A stretch of 56,245 nt of DNA from contig CANMXU010000030.1 in the NCBI GenBank assembly GCA_947501935.1, forward strand, positions 1-56,245, read 5' to 3'. The position numbers and the translations under genes are program-made. How positions within the stretch are numbered: position 1 is the first letter of the stretch; every line of letters starts with the position of its first letter. Below, piece after piece: positions 7,888 through 17,910 of this stretch. Origin of the DNA: an uncultured Alteromonadaceae bacterium (GTDB lineage: Bacteria; Pseudomonadota; Gammaproteobacteria; Enterobacterales; Alteromonadaceae). A model generated the notes under the pieces. It did not search any database. It was not told where the DNA came from and was given only the letters and a program-made list of their open reading frames with translations.

Positions 7888-9144
7888 TTGAATTTTTTCA
7901 ATAAAAAACTAATCGCAGTATGTTTAATTGCCGTTGGCTTAACGGCCTGTTCGTCAACTGATGATGAACAGGAAGAAGGTGTTCAGCCAATGGCTGAGCT
8001 TACTGAAATTAATGCAGCATTTACAACAGAAACACTTTGGATAAACCAAGTAGGCAATGGTGTTCAAGATTATTTTTCACGTATTAAGCCTCATGCCGCT
8101 TACGGTAAAATTTTTACTGCTAACCGTGATGGTGACGCCATCGCTTATGATGCTCTAACGGGTGATACCGTATGGAAAGTTGACTTAAGTGACTTAGATG
8201 ATGAACGTGGTTATTTTGATAACAAAATTGCTGCGCAAGTTAATGGTGGCCCTATTGCTGGTATTAATAAAGTTTTTTATACCACAGAAAATGGTGATAT
8301 TTACGCGTTCAATGCAGAGACTGGTGAGCTTGATTGGCAGAGTAAAATTAAAGGCGAAATTATTGCCACACCAGCACTCGACTCTGGCATTTTAGTTGTT
8401 AATAGCGCGTCAGGTGTTTTAAAAGCCTTTAATGCGAGTAACGGCGAAGAAGTTTGGCAAGTAGTACAAGATGTACCCGCGTTAACTTTACGCGGCACAA
8501 GCAGCCCCGCAATTGCTGCTGGTGGGGTTATTGTTGGTACCCCCAGTGGTGAAGTAACAGTTTATATTCTTGAAAAGGGTCAACAAGGTTGGACTGTTGA
8601 GGTAGGTGAAGCTGAAGGCTCTACTGAACTGCAACGGGTAATTGATGTTGATACTACGCCGGTCATTTATGGCGATAAAATTTATTCAGTATCATCACGC
8701 GGTAATTTAGTGGCTATTGAACTTCGCACTGGTCGTGTATTGTGGAAACGTCAATACTCTTCTTACCGTAAATTATCGATTGATGGTAATAACATATTTT
8801 TAACTGATGTTAACGGCCATGTTTATGCAATTGACCGTAATAATGGTTTAGAGCGTTGGAGCCAGTTAGGTTTAAGTCAACGTAGTGTTACTGGCCCTGC
8901 GGTTGACGGAAATTATGTTGTGGTTGGTGATTATCAAGGTTACTTGCATTGGTTAGATCAAGAAACTGGTGAATTTGCGGCTAGACACTATATTGATGGT
9001 AGTGGTTTACACACCACACCAACGGTTGCTAAAAACATTGTTTATTCACAAACACGTGAAGGTCAGCTACAAGCAGTTGGTCGTGACGATGGTTCAAAAG
9101 GCTTTTTTGATAAATTATTTCAACACATTAATAATTTGTTTTAA
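7888..9144 (+). CDS. bamB: Outer membrane assembly lipoprotein BamB
   Basis: Lipoprotein of the BAM complex that supports BamA in inserting beta-barrel proteins. An eight-bladed PQQ-like beta-propeller is evident from repeated motifs such as GDTVWKVDL, TGELDWQSKI, NGEEVWQV, TGRVLWKRQY and NGLERWSQL. The lipobox is LTAC, with the cysteine at residue 21 counted from TTG 7888. The frame also allows a GTG start at 7876, but GAGTGGAG (7874-7881) is a good ribosome-binding site for the TTG six bases on, and the signal peptide MNFFNKKLIAVCLIAV then has the usual form, giving 418 residues. A strong terminator follows. Confidence 0.95.
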   Translation: MNFFNKKLIAVCLIAVGLTACSSTDDEQEEGVQPMAELTEINAAFTTETLWINQVGNGVQDYFSRIKPHAAYGKIFTANRDGDAIAYDALTGDTVWKVDLSDLDDERGYFDNKIAAQVNGGPIAGINKVFYTTENGDIYAFNAETGELDWQSKIKGEIIATPALDSGILVVNSASGVLKAFNASNGEEVWQVVQDVPALTLRGTSSPAIAAGGVIVGTPSGEVTVYILEKGQQGWTVEVGEAEGSTELQRVIDVDTTPVIYGDKIYSVSSRGNLVAIELRTGRVLWKRQYSSYRKLSIDGNNIFLTDVNGHVYAIDRNNGLERWSQLGLSQRSVTGPAVDGNYVVVGDYQGYLHWLDQETGEFAARHYIDGSGLHTTPTVAKNIVYSQTREGQLQAVGRDDGSKGFFDKLFQHINNLF

Positions 9145-9211
9145 TTAGCACAATTTATAGCTAAGTAACGTCGAAACAGTTTTTAAGTTACTAGGTATAA
9201 ACAAAATTTAA

Positions 9212-9249
9212 AACGGCTCCTCTACAATAAGGTAGGGGAGCCGTTGTTT
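9212..9249 (+). terminator. Terminator after bamB
   Basis: A 14-bp stem (AACGGCTCCTCTAC / GTAGGGGAGCCGTT, one G-U pair) with a 6-base loop, followed by GTTTGTT. Strong GC-rich hairpin between bamB and der. Confidence 0.85.
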
Positions 9250-9323
9250 GTTACAGCGCTAAGTGAAATTTTCATTAGAAAAACACTTATCACATTAGAT
9301 ATAGATTAATTATAGAGGTAAGC

Positions 9324-10796
9324 ATGCTTCCTGTTGTTGCGCTTGTAGGGCGCCCAAATGTTGGCAAATCAACATTATTCAATCGACTAACTCGTAGCCG
9401 AGATGCACTTGTTGCCGATTACCCTGGATTAACGCGTGACCGTCAATACGGTAAGGCTGAAGTTGAGGAGCATCCTTTCATCGTAATTGATACCGGTGGT
9501 ATTCACGGTGACGAAGAAGGTATTGACGCCTTGATGGCTGAGCAGTCACTGATGGCGATTGCAGAAGCTGACGCGGTATTATTTTTAGTAGATGCCCGTG
9601 ATGGTTTAACTTCTGCTGATATTGGCATTGCTGACTATCTTCGTAAGCAAAATAAAAGAATATTTCTTGCTGCTAACAAAGTTGACGGCATTGATGCTGA
9701 CTCTGCAGTAGCTGAATTTTATGCACTTTCATTAGGTGAAACGGTACATCCAATAGCAGCCGCTCATGGCCGTGGCGTTACTCAGTTATTAACGCTAGCT
9801 TTATCACCACATATTGAAAGCTTAGGCGAAAATGCTGAGCAAGGTGAAGAGTTTGACGGTGAACAAGACGATCTGGAAGCTGCGGTAGATATTACCGATG
9901 CACCAGAAGAGCATGACAAAATTAAGCTTGCGATTATTGGTAAACCTAATGTTGGTAAGTCAACGCTGACTAACCGTATTTTAGGTGAAGAACGGGTTGT
10001 GGTTTACGACATGCCGGGCACGACTCGCGACAGTGTTTATATTCCTATGGAAAGAAACGGTCGTGAATATACCTTAATTGATACCGCAGGTATTCGTCGT
10101 CGTAAAAATGTTACTGATGTGGTTGAAAAATACTCAGTAATTAAAACCCTACGCGCGATTGAAGACTCTAATGTTTGTTTGTTATTAATTGATGCTCGTG
10201 ATGGTATTTCAGATCAAGACTTAAGCTTATTAGGCTTTATTCTAGAGTCAGGCCGCTCACTAGTTTTAGCGATTAATAAATGGGATGGCTTGGAAGAACA
10301 CGCCAAAGATCGTATTAAAACCGAACTAGATCGTCGTTTAGGTTTTATCGACTTTGCCCGAATTCACTTTATCTCAGCGCTTCATGGCACTGGCGTAGGG
10401 CATATCTTTGAGTCAGTTGAAGAAGCATTTGTTTCGGCAACTAAGCGTATTTCTACCTCTATGGTAACCAAAATATTGGATATGGCGGTATTTGATCACC
10501 AACCACCAATGCACCATGGTCGTCGTATTAAACTTAAATATGCCCATGCTGGGGGGTATAACCCGCCTATTATCGTTATTCACGGTAACCAAGCGAAAAA
10601 CTTACCCTTGTCATATAAACGTTATTTAATGAATTATTACCGTAAGTCATTAAAAATTATGGGTACACCAATTCGCATTGAATTTAGAGAAACCAGCAAC
10701 CCATTTGCAGGCAAGAAAAAACTTAATTATACCGAGCAAAAGAAATTGGCGAGAGCAACGCAAGGTTATAAAAAAGTTTCAGATAACGACAATTAA
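9324..10796 (+). CDS. der: Ribosome biogenesis GTPase Der (EngA)
   Basis: An essential tandem GTPase needed for 50S subunit maturation. It has two G domains: the first with GRPNVGKS (9-16) and DTGG (56-59), the second with GKPNVGKS (206-213), DTAG and NKWDG. A C-terminal KH-like domain (about 380-470) follows. Length of 490 residues is typical of gammaproteobacteria, which carry an acidic linker between the G domains, here rich in Glu/Asp (about 165-200). Ribosome-binding site GAGGT at 9315-9319. A terminator follows. Confidence 0.97.
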   Translation: MLPVVALVGRPNVGKSTLFNRLTRSRDALVADYPGLTRDRQYGKAEVEEHPFIVIDTGGIHGDEEGIDALMAEQSLMAIAEADAVLFLVDARDGLTSADIGIADYLRKQNKRIFLAANKVDGIDADSAVAEFYALSLGETVHPIAAAHGRGVTQLLTLALSPHIESLGENAEQGEEFDGEQDDLEAAVDITDAPEEHDKIKLAIIGKPNVGKSTLTNRILGEERVVVYDMPGTTRDSVYIPMERNGREYTLIDTAGIRRRKNVTDVVEKYSVIKTLRAIEDSNVCLLLIDARDGISDQDLSLLGFILESGRSLVLAINKWDGLEEHAKDRIKTELDRRLGFIDFARIHFISALHGTGVGHIFESVEEAFVSATKRISTSMVTKILDMAVFDHQPPMHHGRRIKLKYAHAGGYNPPIIVIHGNQAKNLPLSYKRYLMNYYRKSLKIMGTPIRIEFRETSNPFAGKKKLNYTEQKKLARATQGYKKVSDNDN

Positions 10797-10829
10797 GCCA
10801 AACCTGTTCAGAATATCCCTGAATAAAGG

Positions 10830-10872
10830 TGAGGAGTTTTTAGCTATGCTCAAAACTCCTCATTGCTTTTTA
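10830..10872 (+). terminator. Terminator after der
   Basis: An 11-bp perfect stem (TGAGGAGTTTT / AAAACTCCTCA), then TTGCTTTTTAA. It separates the housekeeping block from the c-di-GMP genes. Confidence 0.75.
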
Positions 10873-10936
10873 AGCACTATTTGGCTAATGTAATTTATCA
10901 TAATACTTTATTTAACCTGATGTTTTAAGAGAGCTT

Positions 10937-11623
10937 ATGTCGGTAAAAACAGCGCAAGTTATCATGGCTGAACGCCTTAGTCGCAACTTAGGTTTGTTGC
11001 AAGCTGGTGCTAAAGTTACCATCGACATTTCTACCCCTGCCGGCCAAAAAAGCAAACACCGTACTACCTTTATTGGTTATTTACCCAAGCAATACATTCT
11101 TATTCAATACCCTGATGCTAATAAACTGGGAAACTTTGCTCAATATTTAAAGCAAGGTGCTGGTGTTACGGTGCGTGGTTTAATTGAAGGTCATGAAGGC
11201 GCGGTAGTTGCTTTTGTTAGTACCATTACTCAAACCCTGCAAATACCGTCTCGTATTATAGTATTGAGTTTTCCTAAATCAGTAAGCTTACAAAGCTTAC
11301 GCTCAAGCATGCGCATTGATACCGATATAGTCACCAAAGTAAAAGCAGGTAATGAATACTGGCAAGCGTCGATGATGGATGTATCAATTAATGGCTGCCA
11401 AATATTTGTTGGAGAAGGCGAAAAGTTAGTGCTAGCTAACGACAAGAAAATGGAAATAGTTATTGAAGACTTTCAAGGCTTAAGTAACTTAAAACTATTA
11501 GCCGAAGTTTGTAATAGTAAACAGGTGTCGAGTGGTATATCGCTTGGGCTTAAATTTTTGCCAGAAAGTAAAGCCGCGGTCACTAAGCTACTGCATCATG
11601 CTGTCACCTTAGAGGGTGCATAA
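10937..11623 (+). CDS. PilZ-domain c-di-GMP effector (YcgR-like)
   Basis: Probable cytoplasmic c-di-GMP receptor. The N-terminal part (about 15-105) resembles the YcgR-type PilZN beta domain. The C-terminal part (about 118-225) is a PilZ domain with both ligand motifs intact: RxxxR at residues 122-126 (RSSMR) and DxSxxG at 148-153 (DVSING). In this family binding of c-di-GMP alters flagellar, pilus or envelope targets; the target here cannot be read from sequence. The gene lies 81 bases before an HD-GYP phosphodiesterase gene, so receptor and degrading enzyme are probably regulated together. No transmembrane segment. Confidence 0.85.
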   Translation: MSVKTAQVIMAERLSRNLGLLQAGAKVTIDISTPAGQKSKHRTTFIGYLPKQYILIQYPDANKLGNFAQYLKQGAGVTVRGLIEGHEGAVVAFVSTITQTLQIPSRIIVLSFPKSVSLQSLRSSMRIDTDIVTKVKAGNEYWQASMMDVSINGCQIFVGEGEKLVLANDKKMEIVIEDFQGLSNLKLLAEVCNSKQVSSGISLGLKFLPESKAAVTKLLHHAVTLEGA

Positions 11624-11704
11624 AATACTATTTAGCTATAGCTTAAATAGCTAAGTTAAGATAGCTTAATTAATCGACATCAAAGGCCGCCATCAAGGTA
11701 AGTT

Positions 11705-14700
11705 ATGCTGCTTTCCCTTCTGAAGAAATACATCCCTGTGTTTACCATTCGCTTTACTGTGGTTGGAATTTTCATTTTTGCGACTTTTTTAACCGGCTTT
11801 GTTGCCACGAGTTTGCAATACCATTTTAGCAAAAAATCGGCGACCGAATCTGCTGAGCGTATTTTTGAAATTACCAGTCAAAGCACCAATGATTACTTGA
11901 CCGCATTAGATCAAAAAGCGACGAACATTGTGAGATTATTAGCGCAATTTAGTCGCTTAGCTGATCAAGCGAGTATGGACAGGGAGACCATCGAGTTATT
12001 TGCTGAAGCGATGAAAGCCAATAAAATGTTCTATGCTGTTTATATTGGTTTTGCTAATGGTGATTTTTATGAGCTGGTAAATTTAGAGTCTAGTCCGGTG
12101 ATCCGCAAGCAAATTCAAGCACAACCGAGTGATCGCTGGGTACTAGTAACGGTGAAAGGTGAGGGGGAACAACGCCAACGTGCTTTTAGCTATTTTGATG
12201 AGCAGGCCGTGATGCGTGATAAACGCGTTGAAGCTAGCGATTACGATGTACGTACTCGGCCTTGGTTTATTCGGGCAAAAGTTGATGGTGTTTATAAAAC
12301 CAACCCATATTTATTTGAGCATTTACAAGCGCCAGGGCAAACGTATTCAACGGTTATTTCATCAACTAAGGCGGTTATTGCCGTCGATATTGCTTTATCA
12401 TCGTTATCTGAATTTTTACTCAGCCATAATAAAAGTACCAGCACGTCTGACTTGCAAGAAATGTTTCTGTATCAAAAGTCGGGTGAAATTGTTGCTAGCA
12501 ATCAACAACAGCAAGTTGAAGAAACTATTTTTAAGCCAGCCCCATTACAGTTAAGTCAAAAACAACAGCAACTTATCGAGCAAACGCCGGTGCTGAGGAT
12601 CTCAAATGAACGAGATTGGGCGCCGATTGATTTTTCGAATGCCGGTAAACCCGGTGGTTATAGTGTCGAAGTACTAAATTATATTGCTCAGCAAACTGGG
12701 TTAAGGTTTGAGTTTATTAATGGTTTTTCTTGGCCGGAGCTAATCGCTAAATTTAAAAAGAAAGATCTTAATATGTTGCAGCCTATCTTTTTGAGCGAAG
12801 AAAATCAGCAATGGGGCTTGTCATCGAAATCTTTTTTAACACTGCCTTTTTCTGTAGTGACTCAACTTGAAATGCCAGTAATACACAAATTAAGTGACTT
12901 AAATGGTAAAAGTATCGCCATTCCAAAAGGTTGGGCGGTTATTAAAGCACTTGAGCATAACTTTCCTGATATCACCATTGTGGAAGTAAACTCTACTCAA
13001 GCGGTACTTGAAGCGGTTAAAAATGGCAATGCATATGCTGGCTTAGATAATGACGCTATATTACGTTTTACCCAGCAGCGCTTTTATATTAAAGACTTAC
13101 AGTACCACCAAGAAATTGATTTTAGTCCAGCCAAAATTAGTACGACTATGCACTTTATGCTTGATGATGAGCAGGGCGAGTTAATGGATATTATCAATTT
13201 AGCGATAGCGAATATTCCCGCTAACTACCGTGAGTATCTAGATAGAAAATGGCTTAAGGGCAGCGATTTTAATCATGGTGTGGTGCCTTATCCTGAGCTT
13301 ATTGAGTTGGCTAAATCACCGGAAAATTATGGTCAATTATTAACATTAACTATTGATGATCAAGAACGATTTATTTATATGATGCCGGTGAATAGTTTAA
13401 ATCAAGAGTTTTTGGCGATTGTTATTCCAAGTTCCGAAGTATTGTCGGCTAGTGTCGAAAAAGTGAAATGGTCGATTATTATTACCGCTGGTTGTTTGTT
13501 GCTGATTTTACCTATTACTTGGTTTTTTGCTGCGCCTATTGTTACCCCAATTAAGTTACTTCAAGCAGAAAATCAGAAAATTAAATTTCGAAAATATCAA
13601 GATGTGCGCTTAGTTGATAGCCATATTAAAGAAATTTCAGAACTGGCTAATTCACTCGTTGATATGTCTTTGGCTATTGCCGAGCATGAAAAAAATAACA
13701 AAGAGTTAATGGAAGCCTTTATTAAACTTATCGCACAAGCTATTGATGATAAATCTCCTTATACCGGCGGGCATTGTAACCGTGTACCAGAGCTTGGCAT
13801 TATGCTCGCTAATGCGGCTTGTGGTTCTAAACAGTCGGCTTTTGCTCAGTTTAATTTTGCCAATGAAGACGAACAACGGGAATTTCGTATTGCTGCTTGG
13901 TTACATGACTGCGGAAAAATCATTACTCCGGAGCATATTGTTGATAAGGGCACTAAGCTTGAAACCATTTATAATCGCATTCATGAAGTACGTACTCGCT
14001 TTGAAGTATTATGGCGCGATGCCGAAATTAAATACTATCAGCAGTACTTGTTACAGCCAGAAAATGATCAACAATTAAAACAAAGTTTGGCTAAAACACA
14101 GCAACAATTACAGGATGACTTTGCCTTTATTGCTACCAGCAATGTTGGTGGTGAGTTTATGGATAACAGCGCAGTAGTGCGTTTAACACAAATAGCGCAA
14201 ACCTCATGGCAGCGACATTTCGACAATACTATTGGATTATCGCCGGTTGAAGAACTGCAATTAGAGCAGTTACGATCCGCAGGAAAAATGTCAATAACGC
14301 AGCAGCTTCCGGTTACAGAGCAATTATTAAGTGATAAAGCCGAGCATGTTATTGCTCGAACTCGAAAACAAGAGTTCAAGCCAGAGCAAGGTATTAATAT
14401 GGAGATACCTGAGCACCAATATAACTTAGGTGAGCTTTATAATTTATCAATTCAGCGTGGCACCTTAACCGCTGAAGATCGCTATAAAATAAATGAACAT
14501 ATGCTTAGCACCATTAAAATGCTTGATACCTTACCATTTCCACCTGAGCTGGCTAATGTGCCGCGTTATGCTTCTACTCACCATGAAACCTTAATTGGCA
14601 CGGGTTACCCAAGAAAGCTAAGCGCGAAAGATTTATCTATCCCAGAGCGAGTATTAGTCATAGCGGATATTTTTGAAGCATTAACTGCCGGTGATAGACC

Positions 14701-14902
14701 TTACAAAAAAGCAAAATCTCTCAGTCAATCGATTGATATTTTGCATAAGTTTGCCCTTAACCAACACATTGATTATGACTTGTTTGAATTACTACTAACG
14801 AGTGGTACTTATTTAGCTTATGGTCAGCAGTATTTACAAGCAGACCAACTTGATGAGGTTGATATCAGTAAATACCTACGCAGTAATAAAATGGCCAGTT
14901 AA
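11705..14902 (+). CDS. Membrane HD-GYP phosphodiesterase with solute-binding sensor domain
   Basis: Predicted c-di-GMP phosphodiesterase of 1065 residues. Domains: transmembrane helix about 14-36; periplasmic Cache-like region about 40-290 (DVRTRPWFIRAK is typical); a family-3 solute-binding domain about 296-520 (VLRISNERDWAPIDF ... GYSVEVLNYIAQQTGL); second transmembrane helix about 589-612; a short HAMP-like linker; HD-GYP domain about 670-1030. Catalytic motifs are present: HDCGK at 734-738 and HHETLIGTGYP at 959-969. The two motifs are 225 residues apart, whereas ordinary HD-GYP domains have roughly 60; a Gln-rich insert of about 160 residues lies between VDKGTKLE and RGTLTAED. It probably reads a periplasmic ligand and lowers c-di-GMP. 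Convergent with xseA, only 10 bases apart. Confidence 0.88.
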   Translation: MLLSLLKKYIPVFTIRFTVVGIFIFATFLTGFVATSLQYHFSKKSATESAERIFEITSQSTNDYLTALDQKATNIVRLLAQFSRLADQASMDRETIELFAEAMKANKMFYAVYIGFANGDFYELVNLESSPVIRKQIQAQPSDRWVLVTVKGEGEQRQRAFSYFDEQAVMRDKRVEASDYDVRTRPWFIRAKVDGVYKTNPYLFEHLQAPGQTYSTVISSTKAVIAVDIALSSLSEFLLSHNKSTSTSDLQEMFLYQKSGEIVASNQQQQVEETIFKPAPLQLSQKQQQLIEQTPVLRISNERDWAPIDFSNAGKPGGYSVEVLNYIAQQTGLRFEFINGFSWPELIAKFKKKDLNMLQPIFLSEENQQWGLSSKSFLTLPFSVVTQLEMPVIHKLSDLNGKSIAIPKGWAVIKALEHNFPDITIVEVNSTQAVLEAVKNGNAYAGLDNDAILRFTQQRFYIKDLQYHQEIDFSPAKISTTMHFMLDDEQGELMDIINLAIANIPANYREYLDRKWLKGSDFNHGVVPYPELIELAKSPENYGQLLTLTIDDQERFIYMMPVNSLNQEFLAIVIPSSEVLSASVEKVKWSIIITAGCLLLILPITWFFAAPIVTPIKLLQAENQKIKFRKYQDVRLVDSHIKEISELANSLVDMSLAIAEHEKNNKELMEAFIKLIAQAIDDKSPYTGGHCNRVPELGIMLANAACGSKQSAFAQFNFANEDEQREFRIAAWLHDCGKIITPEHIVDKGTKLETIYNRIHEVRTRFEVLWRDAEIKYYQQYLLQPENDQQLKQSLAKTQQQLQDDFAFIATSNVGGEFMDNSAVVRLTQIAQTSWQRHFDNTIGLSPVEELQLEQLRSAGKMSITQQLPVTEQLLSDKAEHVIARTRKQEFKPEQGINMEIPEHQYNLGELYNLSIQRGTLTAEDRYKINEHMLSTIKMLDTLPFPPELANVPRYASTHHETLIGTGYPRKLSAKDLSIPERVLVIADIFEALTAGDRPYKKAKSLSQSIDILHKFALNQHIDYDLFELLLTSGTYLAYGQQYLQADQLDEVDISKYLRSNKMAS

Positions 14903-14912
14903 CAGCAGAGTC

Positions 14913-16244
14913 CTAACGTTTTTCTACTACTTTAGTGACTAACGCGCCGTGATGAAGCTGAATGTTAATTTCATCGCCAACGGTGACTTGCTCGCTTGAT
15001 TTAATAATATTAGCTTTTGAATCTCGGGCAATACTATAGCCGCGGGCTATGGTCGCCAGTGGACTAACAATATGTAATTGCTCTACCAAATGGGCAAACT
15101 GCTGCTGTTTTGCTAATAAGTTTTGTTCATGGCTACGCAGTAAACGTTGCTGAAATTGAACCAGCCGCTGTTTTTTATCCGCTAAGCTTTTTTCAGGAGA
15201 GGCTTGTAATAGGCGTTTATGCAATTGTTGCGGTAAGCTCGAAAAACGTAACAATTCACGCAGCATTGCCAGAGTTAATCTTGCATTGAGTTCATCAGCT
15301 TTTTGTTGTTGAATGTGTAATTGCTGCTCAGGATGCACGCGCGATAAACGATGACTAAGAGCAAGCAATTTTTGCCGTTTTAAATTAAGACCTTGCTTTT
15401 TATTGGCGAGCAGGCGTTTTTGCAAACTACTGATTTTTTCATGTAACTCTAAAACATCATTTGAAACTAATTCGGCCGCAGCTGAAGGTGTTGCTGCACG
15501 CACATCGGCAACATAATCACTTAAGGTGGTATCAACTTCATGACCTACCGCGCTAACAACTGGTAAAGGGCAGTGATAAATAGCGTTAACTACCGCTTCT
15601 TCATTAAAGCACCATAAGTCTTCTAACGAGCCGCCACCGCGGCCAACAATTAAAACATCACATTCATTACGGTGGCTGGCTTTATTAATTGCTGCAACAA
15701 TATCGGCACTAGCGGTTTGCCCTTGCACTAAACTTGGGTAAATAATTGCGGTAATGGTAGGATTTCTGCGTTTTAATACCGTTAGTATGTCTTTAACAGC
15801 AGCGCCGGTGGGCGAGGTAACTATACCGACAGTTTGAATATGCTTGGGTAGTGGCTGTTTATGCATTTGGCTAAATAAGCCTTGGGCATTTAATTTTTGT
15901 TTTAGCTGTTCATATTGCTGGCGCAACATGCCTTCGCCAGCATCTTCCATTTGTTCAATAATAAGTTGAAAGTCACCCCTTGGCTCGTATAAAGAAACGC
16001 GCGCGCGTACTAATACTTGTTGGCCATTACTGGGCGTAATTATTACTCGGCGATTATTGCCTTTGAACATCGCACAGCGTACTTGCGATTTACTGTCTTT
16101 TAGCGATAAATACCAATGACCCGAGCTTGCTGCGATAAAATTGGATATTTCACCACATAACCATACGGTATTTAGCTCACTTTCTAAGATAAAACGTACT
16201 TTTTTAGTGAGTTCGCTCACTTGTAAAATATGCTGTTGGCTCAT
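14913..16244 (-). CDS. xseA: Exodeoxyribonuclease VII large subunit
   Basis: With XseB it degrades single-stranded DNA to oligonucleotides in mismatch repair. The N-terminal OB-fold region (about 1-100, LWCGEISNFIAASSGHWYLSLKD), the catalytic core (about 125-320, VGIVTSPTGAAVKDIL, VGRGGGSLEDLWCFNEE, SAVGHEVDTTLSDYVAD) and the C-terminal coiled-coil region are all present. Length of 443 residues is normal. It is divergent from guaB, the common gammaproteobacterial arrangement. Its stop is 10 bases from that of the HD-GYP gene, with no clear terminator between them. Confidence 0.96.
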   Translation of the reverse strand: MSQQHILQVSELTKKVRFILESELNTVWLCGEISNFIAASSGHWYLSLKDSKSQVRCAMFKGNNRRVIITPSNGQQVLVRARVSLYEPRGDFQLIIEQMEDAGEGMLRQQYEQLKQKLNAQGLFSQMHKQPLPKHIQTVGIVTSPTGAAVKDILTVLKRRNPTITAIIYPSLVQGQTASADIVAAINKASHRNECDVLIVGRGGGSLEDLWCFNEEAVVNAIYHCPLPVVSAVGHEVDTTLSDYVADVRAATPSAAAELVSNDVLELHEKISSLQKRLLANKKQGLNLKRQKLLALSHRLSRVHPEQQLHIQQQKADELNARLTLAMLRELLRFSSLPQQLHKRLLQASPEKSLADKKQRLVQFQQRLLRSHEQNLLAKQQQFAHLVEQLHIVSPLATIARGYSIARDSKANIIKSSEQVTVGDEINIQLHHGALVTKVVEKR

Positions 16245-16354
16245 AGTTAATGGGGTTTATCAATATTTATGTGGTGATTGATTTTTATTATATCTGGGTT
16301 TATAGGGGAAAATCGCCTTAAATTTCATATATTACAATTTTTTTCAAATTTAAG

Positions 16355-16383
16355 TTTACCTTGGTCAGTAAAACGGTTAAAAT
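16355..16383 (+). promoter_or_regulatory. Promoter of guaB
   Basis: -35 TTTACC (16355-16360), a 17-bp spacer and -10 TAAAAT (16378-16383), about 50 bases before the guaB ATG in the xseA/guaB divergent spacer. No clear PurR operator was found. Confidence 0.6.
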
Positions 16384-16432
16384 TCTGCCGCAATATTTAC
16401 TCTTGATCACCCTCTATTAGTGAGATGTTGCG

Positions 16433-17905
16433 ATGCTAAGAATTGCCCAAGAAGCTTTGACTTTCGATGATGTTCTACTTGTACCTGCCCATTCTACGGT
16501 ACTACCTCATACTGCCGATTTAAAAACCAAATTAACCCGCAAAATTGACCTAAATGTGCCAATGATTTCTGCGTCTATGGACACAGTTACTGAAGCGCGC
16601 TTAGCGATCACCTTAGCGCAAGAAGGCGGTGTTGGCTTTATTCATAAAAACATGACTATTGCCGAACAAGCAAAGAATGTTTCTCTAGTAAAAAAATACG
16701 AAAGCGGTATTGTTTCTGATCCCGTAACCGTAACCCCAGAGCTTTCAATTTTAGATACCATGAAATTAGCTGATGAAGTTGGCTTTTCAGGTTTTCCTGT
16801 AGTTGATAATACTAATAACTTAGTTGGTATTATCACCGGCCGTGATTTACGTTTTGAAACCGACCTTGCTAAGCCAGTTTCTGCGTTAATGACCAAGAAA
16901 GAAAAGTTAGTTACGGTAAAAGCCGGGGCAAAGCGTGAAGAAATTTTAGGTTTAATGCATGAACATCGCATTGAAAAAATCTTGATGGTTGATGATAGCT
17001 TTAAACTTACCGGTTTGATCACAGTAAAAGATTACAAAAAAGCTGAAAGCAAGCCTGATGCATGTAAAGACGAGTTAGGTCGTTTACGTGTTGGTGCTGC
17101 TGTTGGTGTTGGCGCGGGTACTGATGAACGTATTGATGCCTTAGTTGCTGCAGGTGTTGATGTATTATTAATTGATACTTCACACGGTCATTCACAAGGT
17201 GTTATCGACCGCGTGAAAGAAACCCGTGACAAATACCAAGACTTGCAAATTATTGCTGGAAACGTAGCAACAGCAGCAGGTGCAAAAGCATTAGCAGATG
17301 TTGGTGTTGACGCAGTTAAAGTAGGAATTGGCCCAGGTTCAATTTGTACTACTCGTATTGTTACCGGTGTTGGTGTTCCGCAATTAACGGCAATTTCAAA
17401 TGCGGTTGAAGGCCTAAAAGGCACGGGCATTCCAGTAATTGCTGACGGTGGTATTCGTTTCTCTGGTGATATAGCTAAAGCCTTAGTTGCTGGCGCGCAC
17501 TGCGTTATGGTTGGCAGCATGTTAGCTGGTACTGAAGAATCTCCTGGTGAAGTTGAACTTTACCAAGGGCGTTATTACAAATCATACCGTGGTATGGGCT
17601 CTTTAGGCGCTATGGATCAAAAAGAAGGTTCAAGTGATCGTTATTTCCAAAAATCTGACGGCGAAGCTGACAAATTGGTACCAGAAGGTATTGAAGGTCG
17701 CGTAGCTTATAAAGGCCCTGTAGCTGCAATTATTCATCAGCAAATGGGGGGCTTACGCTCATCTATGGGTTTAACTGGCTCTAAAGATATTGAAACCATG
17801 CGTTCTAAGCCGGAGTTTATGAAAATTACTTCAGCAGGTATGGGTGAGTCACACGTTCACGACGTGACCATAACAAAAGAAGCTCCAAATTACCGAATGG
17901 GCTAA
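16433..17905 (+). CDS. guaB: Inosine-5'-monophosphate dehydrogenase
   Basis: Oxidises IMP to XMP with NAD+, the committed step of GMP synthesis. A TIM barrel is interrupted by two CBS domains (about 93-205). The catalytic cysteine is C305 in GPGSICTTRIV, and the flap and substrate motifs IADGGIRFSGD and YRGMGSLGAM are intact. The 490-residue length is standard. It is the first half of guaB-guaA; an unusual palindromic repeat begins six bases after the stop. Confidence 0.98.
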   Translation: MLRIAQEALTFDDVLLVPAHSTVLPHTADLKTKLTRKIDLNVPMISASMDTVTEARLAITLAQEGGVGFIHKNMTIAEQAKNVSLVKKYESGIVSDPVTVTPELSILDTMKLADEVGFSGFPVVDNTNNLVGIITGRDLRFETDLAKPVSALMTKKEKLVTVKAGAKREEILGLMHEHRIEKILMVDDSFKLTGLITVKDYKKAESKPDACKDELGRLRVGAAVGVGAGTDERIDALVAAGVDVLLIDTSHGHSQGVIDRVKETRDKYQDLQIIAGNVATAAGAKALADVGVDAVKVGIGPGSICTTRIVTGVGVPQLTAISNAVEGLKGTGIPVIADGGIRFSGDIAKALVAGAHCVMVGSMLAGTEESPGEVELYQGRYYKSYRGMGSLGAMDQKEGSSDRYFQKSDGEADKLVPEGIEGRVAYKGPVAAIIHQQMGGLRSSMGLTGSKDIETMRSKPEFMKITSAGMGESHVHDVTITKEAPNYRMG

Positions 17906-17910
17906 ACTCG

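Noticed and set aside
12216..12554. A 112-codon + strand frame inside the HD-GYP gene
   Set aside because: Out-of-frame overlap with a clearly coding sequence, no ribosome site, and no recognisable protein.
16642..17520. Two minus-strand frames of more than 100 codons within guaB
   Set aside because: Fully antisense to guaB with no ribosome site or recognisable protein; guaB is intact.
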